Position numbers and translations under genes: made by a program
Assembly: GCA_041665985.1 (NCBI GenBank)
Contig: JBAYHV010000028.1
Span: 1 to 9,657, forward strand
Direction: 5' to 3'
DNA: 9,657 bases
Source of the DNA: CAIRYW01 sp041665985
Lineage (GTDB): Bacteria; Patescibacteriota; Minisyncoccia; Phycocordibacterales; CAIRYW01
Shown here: positions 6,344-9,657 of the stretch, piece after piece
Layout of the letters: every line of letters starts with the position of its first letter
Numbering within the stretch: the stretch's first letter is position 1
Notes under the pieces: model-generated
What the model saw: only the letters and a program-made list of their open reading frames with translations
Told to the model about the DNA's origin: nothing
The model's database searches: none

Positions 6344-6398
6344 TTTTACCACAAGGGCGTTTCTTATTTTCTAAGTCGCTTTGCTCCTAAGAAAATAA
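6344..6398. repeat. Copy A of a TTTTACCACAAG + hairpin repeat
   Basis: TTTTACCACAAG (6344-6355) is followed by a hairpin whose 9-bp arms are TTATTTTCT (6364-6372) and AGAAAATAA (6390-6398). The same 12-mer and a similar TTCTA...TAAGAAA hairpin recur at 9492-9544. It lies between the rpmB stop and its terminator. Confidence 0.55.
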
Positions 6399-6407
6399 AG
6401 TCAAAAT

Positions 6408-6647
6408 TTAAATTATCTTTGCTTTCTTTAGAGTTTTGAAAGCTCCGTTTTTCTGGATGGTCTTGATAGCTCTTGTTGAAAGTACAAGAGAGATTGTTCT
6501 TTGAAGTTCAGGAATAAAGATCTTCTTTTTTTGAAGGTTTACTTGAACGCGCTTCTTTCCGCAAGGGTTGAACTGAGTAGCACGAGTACGGTTTGAGTAC
6601 TTTCCTTGCATTTTTGAAGTTTTCTTTGTGATTGGGCAGATTTTCAT
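6408..6647 (-). CDS. rpmB: Ribosomal protein bL28
   Basis: bL28 is a small protein of the large ribosomal subunit. The 79-residue product starts MKICPITKK, matching the family start xxCxxTGK. It continues with GKYSNRTRATQFNP in place of the usual SHANNKTKR segment, KKRVQVNLQKKK for the loop before the beta strands, and ends with LSTRAIKTIQKNG, matching the conserved vsakgirtIdkkG. Only two cysteines occur (C4, C29), so it is not a four-cysteine zinc form. The frame is open upstream to an ATG at 6716, but that would add 23 residues with no family match and overlap the divergent promoter. The ATG at 6647 is therefore used. Its leader is A-rich (AAGAAAAAAAC) without a Shine-Dalgarno sequence. 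Confidence 0.9.
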   Translation of the reverse strand: MKICPITKKTSKMQGKYSNRTRATQFNPCGKKRVQVNLQKKKIFIPELQRTISLVLSTRAIKTIQKNGAFKTLKKAKII

Positions 6648-6669
6648 ATGTTTTTTTCTTACAATAGCT

Positions 6670-6697
6670 TTGCTACGTAATTTACAGATGTTATCAT
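6670..6697 (+). promoter_or_regulatory. Promoter of the M50 protease gene, possibly leaderless
   Basis: TTGCTA (6670-6675) and TATCAT (6692-6697) stand 16 bp apart, matching four and five of six consensus bases. The -10 ends 8 nt before the ATG at 6706, leaving almost no leader. The region must also hold the divergent rpmB promoter; on the other strand the -10 region reads ATGATAAC. Confidence 0.45.
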
Positions 6698-6705
6698 ATG
6701 CCTTA

Positions 6706-7320
6706 ATGCAAATCAACTTTATATTCGCAATTGTCGTTTTAGTGATCTCAGTGATCCTTCATGAGATATCTCACGGGTACGTTGCTTATTTTTTGGGTGA
6801 CCCGACTGCAAAGCTTCAGGGCAGGCTTTCTCTTAATCCAGTAAAACACATTGATCTTTTCGGTTCGATAATTTTTCCTGTAATTTCTTATATGCTTGGT
6901 GGGGTAATTTTTGGCTGGGCAAAACCAGTTCCATATAATCCATACAATCTAAGAGGAGGAAAATGGGGAGAAGCAATAGTTGCAGCTGCAGGTCCAGCAT
7001 CAAATATTTTTTTAGCTTTAGTTTTTTCACTATATATAAGAACATTAGGAATAACTTCTTTTAGTATTTCAACTGAAGCTTTGGCTTCTTATATAGTGCT
7101 AGTAAACATTTATTTAGCAATATTTAACCTTGTTCCTATTCCTCCGCTTGATGGTTCTAGGATCTTGGGCTCACTTTTTCCTCTGCAATTTAGAAACTTT
7201 ATTCATAAAATTGAAGCCTATTCATTTATTATTCTCATATTCTTTGTAGTATTTTTGGCAACTTTTATTCAACCTGTTGTTTCTTTTTTGTTTCATTTGT
7301 TCACAGGATCAGTCTTGTAA
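6706..7320 (+). CDS. Site-2-protease-like M50 family membrane metalloprotease
   Basis: An intramembrane or membrane-adjacent zinc protease of the compact site-2 protease group; its substrates cannot be told from sequence. Counting from ATG 6706 (204 residues), the zinc motif HEISH is at 19-23 in the first hydrophobic helix, and the third ligand is D149 in NLVPIPPLDGSR. GPASN (96-100) is the family's conserved third motif, with hydrophobic helices around each and a final one near 170-190. No PDZ or CBS domain is attached. The frame is open back to 6628, but the first residues would read over the rpmB start, and the promoter -10 lies at 6692-6697. ATG 6688 is less likely than 6706 for the same reason. 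Confidence 0.9.
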   Translation: MQINFIFAIVVLVISVILHEISHGYVAYFLGDPTAKLQGRLSLNPVKHIDLFGSIIFPVISYMLGGVIFGWAKPVPYNPYNLRGGKWGEAIVAAAGPASNIFLALVFSLYIRTLGITSFSISTEALASYIVLVNIYLAIFNLVPIPPLDGSRILGSLFPLQFRNFIHKIEAYSFIILIFFVVFLATFIQPVVSFLFHLFTGSVL

Positions 7321-7354
7321 TTTTGTATATTGGGAATACACTTATTTATGAATT

Positions 7355-7498
7355 ATGTCCCATCGAAAAACGCAGCAAATCGGGTGGTCTGATGACAGAT
7401 CACGTTGTGATCAATTTCAAGCTCGCCAGATTCGTCGGCGAACGAGCACAAAAAAACAGCTCAACTGCAGTCCGTTCCTCCGAGCACGCCGGATCTGA
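7355..7498 (+). CDS. Possible small arginine-rich protein in a GC-rich unit (frame uncertain)
   Basis: The 47-codon frame begins MSHRKTQQIGW, is rich in arginine (RQIRRRTSTKKQ) and ends TGA 20 bp before a strong terminator, the same arrangement as the other small GC-rich genes here. A competing frame starts ATG 7392 (MTDHVVINFKLARFVGERAQ), has a GGGTGG four bases upstream, and runs through the terminator to 7562. That makes a 56-residue reading less likely, but its sequence looks no worse. The stretch also holds short hairpins (GATCAC/GTGATC 7398-7412; TCGCC/GGCGA 7423-7441), so a structured RNA is a third option. Composition is 32 of 60 G or C at 7381-7440. No homology is recognised. Confidence 0.35.
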   Translation: MSHRKTQQIGWSDDRSRCDQFQARQIRRRTSTKKQLNCSPFLRARRI

Positions 7499-7518
7499 TT
7501 CGACCACATCTTTTTGTT

Positions 7519-7552
7519 TAGCGAGAAGTTTACTTCCTCGCTATTTTTTTTT
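7519..7552 (+). terminator. Rho-independent terminator of the small GC-rich unit
   Basis: TAGCGAG (7519-7525) pairs with CTCGCTA (7537-7543); AAGT/ACTT extends the stem with one bulged base. Nine T follow (7544-7552). It shows that the short upstream region is transcribed. Confidence 0.88.
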
Positions 7553-7589
7553 GACTTTATAAACCTTAAACCTTATGGACTTAGAACTT

Positions 7590-7636
7590 GCCTAGCACCT
7601 TCTTTTTTTGAATTTCAAAAAAAGAAGGTGCTAGGC
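7590..7636. repeat. Perfect 22-bp hairpin upstream of rpsL
   Basis: Arms 7590-7611 and 7615-7636 are perfect inverse complements with a 3-nt loop; the outer part reads GCCTAGCACCTTC and the inner part is seven T against seven A. The preceding terminator already ends the upstream unit, so this is not needed for that. On either strand the A/T block lies inside the stem, so it is not a standard terminator. Confidence 0.7.
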
Positions 7637-7709
7637 TATTGCATTTATTGGCAGTTCATATTAAAGTATTCGAAAGCTTCTTACGGGGCTTTTTCATTTA
7701 AGTATAAAA

Positions 7710-8123
7710 ATGTCCACAATAAATCAACTAATCAGAAAACCAAGAGCGCTAAAGGCAAAAAAACTTAAGGCCGGAGCTCTTAGACGTGGATTTAACGCAT
7801 TAAAAAACAAACCGACTCTTTACTGTTCTCCATTCAAAAGAGGAGTTTGCACAAAAGTAACAACAAAGACACCAAAGAAACCTAACTCAGCTATCCGAAA
7901 AATTGCGAGAGTGCGTCTTACAAATGGGCTGGAAGTTACAGCTTATATCCCAGGTGAAGGACACAATCTACAAGAGCACTCAGTGGTAGTGCTTAGAGGA
8001 GGAAAGGTTAGAGACGTAGGACTTAGATACACAATTGTTCGAGGAGTTCTCGACTCAGCTGGAGTAGAAAAGAGAAGAAAAGAAAGATCAATGTACGGAA
8101 CTAAAAAACCTAAGAAGGCTTAA
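7710..8123 (+). CDS. rpsL: Ribosomal protein uS12
   Basis: uS12 lies at the decoding centre of the 30S subunit. The 137-residue protein has the family start TINQLIRK, the long-form insert (GALRRGFNALKNK, as in Firmicutes), KRGVCTKV, TPKKPNSAIRK (54-64), RLTNGLEVTAYIPGEGHNLQEHSVV and the C-terminal RSMYGTKKPKK. The streptomycin-contact lysines at 56-57 are kept. The second loop reads VRDVGLRY (100-107) where most have VKDLPGVRY: Lys88 of E. coli is Arg101 and one residue, the proline, is missing. Asp102, equivalent to the methylthiolated aspartate, remains. The ATG at 7710 has an A-rich leader and no Shine-Dalgarno sequence. rpsG follows after 11 bp, so both are probably one operon. Confidence 0.97.
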   Translation: MSTINQLIRKPRALKAKKLKAGALRRGFNALKNKPTLYCSPFKRGVCTKVTTKTPKKPNSAIRKIARVRLTNGLEVTAYIPGEGHNLQEHSVVVLRGGKVRDVGLRYTIVRGVLDSAGVEKRRKERSMYGTKKPKKA

Positions 8124-8134
8124 ATAAAACAAAT

Positions 8135-8605
8135 ATGCGAAGACCAGTAAAAAACAGAAACATTGTAAAGGAAGACATTCAGTTCAACTCTGAAAAGATT
8201 TCTAAATTCATCAATTACGTTATGGGAAGCGGAAAGAAAAACGCTGCTCGTAAAATTGTTTATGGAGCACTAGAAAAGATCAAAGAAGACTTGAAAGTTG
8301 AAAATCCAATGGAAATTTTTGAAAGTGCTTTGAAAAACACAGGACCTCTTATGGAAGTTCGTTCAAGAAGAGTCGGAGGTGCTAACTACCAAGTTCCAAG
8401 AGAGATCAGAACACAAAGAAGAGATTTTCTTTCAATGAAATGGATCATCGAAGCTGCTAGAAACAAGAAAGGAAAGCCAATGCACATCAAACTTGCTGAA
8501 GAAATTATCTCAGCTCACAAGAATGAAGGAGAAGCTGTTAAGAAAAGAGAAAATACTCACAAGATGGCTGAGGCTAACAAGGCTTTTGCTCACTTCGCTT
8601 GGTAG
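8135..8605 (+). CDS. rpsG: Ribosomal protein uS7
   Basis: uS7 nucleates assembly of the 30S head by binding the 3' domain of 16S rRNA. The protein is 156 residues, the usual bacterial length. It has FINYVMGSGKKNAARKIVYGAL (split by family motif MxxGKK), ENPMEIFESALKNTGPLMEVRSRRVGG, the loop YQVPREIR, and the ending AEANKAFAHFAW. The basic N-terminus starts MRRPVKNR. It follows rpsL by 11 bp (AAATAAAACAAAT, no Shine-Dalgarno sequence). The common next gene, fusA, is absent; non-coding repeat-like DNA follows instead. The TAG stop shows that TAG is a normal stop here, as in recJ. Confidence 0.97.
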   Translation: MRRPVKNRNIVKEDIQFNSEKISKFINYVMGSGKKNAARKIVYGALEKIKEDLKVENPMEIFESALKNTGPLMEVRSRRVGGANYQVPREIRTQRRDFLSMKWIIEAARNKKGKPMHIKLAEEIISAHKNEGEAVKKRENTHKMAEANKAFAHFAW

Positions 8606-8610
8606 TTAAA

Positions 8611-8652
8611 CACGGACAGCCACAGAATGGACGCGGACAAATACAGAAATGC
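8611..8652. repeat. Two imperfect 21-bp tandem units after rpsG
   Basis: Units 8611-8631 and 8632-8652 share CGGACA and ACAGAA blocks and match at 14 of 21 positions in an ungapped comparison. They lie 6 bp after the rpsG stop. They may be the degenerate remains of a longer interspersed repeat. Confidence 0.45.
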
Positions 8653-8672
8653 TATTGATGAGGTTTAATCTG

Positions 8673-8678
8673 TATAAT
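8673..8678 (+). promoter_or_regulatory. Isolated TATAAT -10 box in the rpsG-8827 spacer
   Basis: A perfect TATAAT without a good -35 at 16-18 bp. With the terminator at 8749-8773 it would define a transcript of about 90 nt lacking an ORF. Chance occurrence in AT-rich DNA is quite possible. Confidence 0.3.
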
Positions 8679-8748
8679 TATCTAGAACTTCGCTAAAAAT
8701 TTTAGTCCTCTAGGGATCCTCAAATTTCATCTAAAATAAAGATTCTAA

Positions 8749-8773
8749 AAGCCGATATTTATCGGTTTTTTTT
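8749..8773 (+). terminator. Rho-independent terminator
   Basis: GCCGAT (8751-8756) and ATCGGT (8761-8766) pair around ATTT, with flanking A-T pairs and eight T (8766-8773). It ends either the rpsL-rpsG transcript or a short RNA started at 8673. Confidence 0.8.
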
Positions 8774-8789
8774 GTTTCAAAAATAGGAG

Positions 8790-8795
8790 TATAAT
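8790..8795 (+). promoter_or_regulatory. -10 box of the coiled-coil gene pair
   Basis: A perfect TATAAT directly after the terminator; transcription would begin near 8802 and leave a leader of about 25 nt. GGAA at 8812-8815 is only a weak ribosome-binding sequence. No clear -35 is seen. Confidence 0.5.
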
Positions 8796-8826
8796 AATTG
8801 TATTATTAGATCGGAAATAAAATTTT

Positions 8827-9099
8827 ATGAAAAAAGAGTCTTCAAAAAGTAAAAAAGAAATTACAATAGACCAACTTGCTGTAATGGTCCAAAATGGTTT
8901 TTCTCATATAGAGAAAAAAATGGATGAGAGATTTGAAATGGTTGATGAAGGATTTAACAAAGTTGATGAAAGGTTTGAGGGAGTAGATAAAAGATTTGAT
9001 AAAATGGACGATCGTCTAGATCGCATCGAATTTTCCCACGTTAGAAGAATTGAAGTTTTGGAAGATAAGGTGATTTTTTTGGAAAGAAAATATGCTTAA
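8827..9099 (+). CDS. Small coiled-coil protein with repeated DERF/VD units
   Basis: A 90-residue charged protein without recognised enzymatic function. After a basic start (MKKESSKSKK) comes ITIDQLAVMVQNGFSHIEKKMDERF, then a tandem 7-residue pattern around DERFE, DEGFN, DERFE, DKRFD, DDRLD separated by hydrophobic pairs (MV, KV, GV, KM). This gives a clear heptad coiled coil over residues 28-70. The end, FSHVRRIEVLEDKVIFLERKYA, is also helical. Proteins of this look are frequent small hypotheticals in candidate-phyla genomes. The next gene starts 5 bp after the stop and shares the FSxxxRIExLE motif, suggesting the two act together or arose by duplication. There is no membrane segment. Confidence 0.8.
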   Translation: MKKESSKSKKEITIDQLAVMVQNGFSHIEKKMDERFEMVDEGFNKVDERFEGVDKRFDKMDDRLDRIEFSHVRRIEVLEDKVIFLERKYA

Positions 9100-9104
9100 A
9101 AAAT

Positions 9105-9326
9105 ATGAAAATTTCAAAAAATAAAATTATTGATAATCCTTATGATGCAGAGAATAAAAAAATTACCGATCTTGAAGATCGTGTAGAAAAAATCTTAAAA
9201 AAACTTAAATATGAAGAAGGTATAAAAAAATTGAGAAATAGTTTTGCTTTTTCTCAAAAACAGAGAATTGAAATTCTTGAATATTTAATTCCTAAAATTC
9301 AGCAAAGAGTTGATTTAAAGAAGTAG
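9105..9326 (+). CDS. Small coiled-coil protein related to its neighbour, perhaps shortened by a TAG
   Basis: A 73-residue charged helical protein of unknown function, co-transcribed with the gene 5 bp upstream. Two helical parts are visible: KITDLEDRVEKILKKLKY (about 19-36) and FAFSQKQRIEILEYLIPKIQ (about 47-66). FSQKQRIEILE matches FSHVRRIEVLE of the neighbour. The gene ends ...DLKK followed by TAG at 9324-9326. The frame continues without a gap for 28 codons and encodes a strongly hydrophobic helix (see the next entry), so the true protein may once have been, or still be, a C-terminally anchored membrane protein. A-rich leader; no Shine-Dalgarno sequence close to the ATG. Confidence 0.75.
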   Translation: MKISKNKIIDNPYDAENKKITDLEDRVEKILKKLKYEEGIKKLRNSFAFSQKQRIEILEYLIPKIQQRVDLKK

Positions 9327-9410
9327 AAGGAAATTTCTGTAGGAATGGTAATTGCTTTGATGGTGCTATTTTATATATTAATTGCCTTCAGCGGTATATT
9401 TTTTAGATAG
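9327..9410 (+). pseudogene. In-frame transmembrane tail after the TAG stop, or a 21-residue microprotein
   Basis: Codons 9327-9407 read KEISVG followed by MVIALMVLFYILIAFSG and IFFR, then TAG (9408-9410). This is one transmembrane helix with a positive end, in the same frame as the preceding gene. It could be a tail anchor cut off by a nonsense change (AAG or similar to TAG at 9324), a sequencing error, or a separate peptide from ATG 9345. GAAGG at about 9326-9330 is too far (14 nt) from that ATG to be a good ribosome-binding site. The hydrophobic stretch is seen; the history is inferred. Confidence 0.45.
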
Positions 9411-9657
9411 ATAAGCTCAAATAAAGTAATTAAATATTGGTAATAAAGTCCCTCGCAGCAAGCAGACAGAGGTATTAAATACCGAACTCGCTTTTACCAC
9501 AAGAGTATTTCCAATTTCTACACGAGCAGAGCTCGTAAGAAATTTAGGTCTCTCGTACTTAAACCGCCCCGAGGGGCGGGGTATTTACCCTTTGTTCCGC
9601 CTGCATTCGGATGTCGTGAATTACTTCGCTTCGCTCGTCTTTCGCGACATCTCTCAT
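9411..9657. other. Gene-free structured spacer at the right end
   Basis: No ORF is convincing here. The left part is AT-rich; from 9450 the DNA becomes GC-richer and densely palindromic: GGTAT/ATACC (9471-9483), the long hairpin 9513-9544, CCGCCC/GGGCGG (9564-9579), GGGTA/TACCC (9579-9590), and 11-bp arms 9610-9620 and 9641-9651 (GATGTCG/CGACATC core). None has a T-run as a terminator would. The pattern suggests a cluster of interspersed repeats or a structured RNA that may continue beyond the window. Confidence 0.55.
9492..9544. repeat. Copy B of the TTTTACCACAAG + hairpin repeat
   Basis: TTTTACCACAAG (9492-9503) is identical to 6344-6355. It is followed by a stronger hairpin: AATTTCT (9513-9519) with AGAAATT (9538-9544), and inside ACGAGC (9522-9527) with GCTCGT (9531-9536) around AGA. 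Both copies have TTCTA before and TAAGAAA after the loop. Confidence 0.6.

Noticed and set aside
6628..6705. Longer start for the M50 protease
   Set aside because: It would begin inside the divergent rpmB gene, upstream of the -10 box, and adds no family-conserved residues.
6648..6716. Longer start for bL28
   Set aside because: The 23 extra residues do not match bL28 and lie over the divergent promoter region.
7674..7694. Possible attenuator AAAGC/GCTTT followed by T's in the rpsL leader
   Set aside because: The stem is only five base pairs with a long loop; too weak to support as a terminator.
7514..7768. 84-codon frame leading into rpsL
   Set aside because: It crosses a terminator and the 22-bp hairpin, then overlaps the start of rpsL out of frame.
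1..9657. tRNA, rRNA, CRISPR or transposase genes
   Set aside because: No TTCGANNC-type tRNA loop within a cloverleaf, no spaced direct repeat array and no transposase motif was found on either strand.

Overview
The window looks like a chromosomal segment of a Candidate Phyla Radiation bacterium (Patescibacteria, most likely a Parcubacteria/Paceibacteria-type lineage). The basis is indirect. The DNA is AT-rich with lysine-rich, compact housekeeping proteins, and ComEC lacks the C-terminal metallo-beta-lactamase domain. Most starts lack a Shine-Dalgarno sequence, and several intergenic spaces hold palindromic repeats of the GTCATTCCC...GGAATCCAG kind. No rRNA or tRNA gene is present, so the lineage call is an inference.

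Layout from left to right: a 5'-truncated recJ single-strand exonuclease gene (1-1428) with an odd GC-rich palindromic insert; a 209-bp spacer bounded by 22-23-bp inverted repeats; a small acidic unknown protein (1638-2060) with its own terminator; an RNase HI with a C-terminal hybrid-binding-like domain, apparently leaderless (2098-2856); a palindromic interspersed element; comEC for DNA uptake (2975-4477); a small protein with a cold-shock-like N-terminus (4573-4953). Then three minus-strand single-gene units, each followed by a hairpin: Fe/Mn superoxide dismutase (5113-5706), an unknown GC-rich small protein (5859-6221) and ribosomal protein bL28 (6408-6647). Divergent from bL28 is a site-2-type M50 membrane protease (6706-7320). 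It is followed by a short GC-rich unit of uncertain coding status (about 7340-7552), a 22-bp perfect hairpin, the rpsL-rpsG pair (7710-8605) without fusA behind it, a possible small RNA, and two small related coiled-coil proteins (8827-9326). The last 331 bp hold a hydrophobic segment in frame with the preceding gene and a series of strong hairpins.

The conserved genes serve ordinary functions: DNA repair and RNA-DNA hybrid removal (recJ, rnhA), DNA uptake (comEC), oxidative defence (sod), membrane proteolysis (M50) and translation (rpsL, rpsG, rpmB). They do not form one operon; terminators split them into mostly single-gene units.

The most interesting material lies between them. Small GC-richer units with private terminators alternate with AT-rich housekeeping genes. 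The coiled-coil pair shares an FSxxxRIExLE motif and is followed, across a single in-frame TAG, by a transmembrane segment. A TTTTACCACAAG-plus-hairpin element occurs twice, and recJ carries a palindromic in-frame insert. I see no CRISPR array, transposase gene, tRNA or rRNA.
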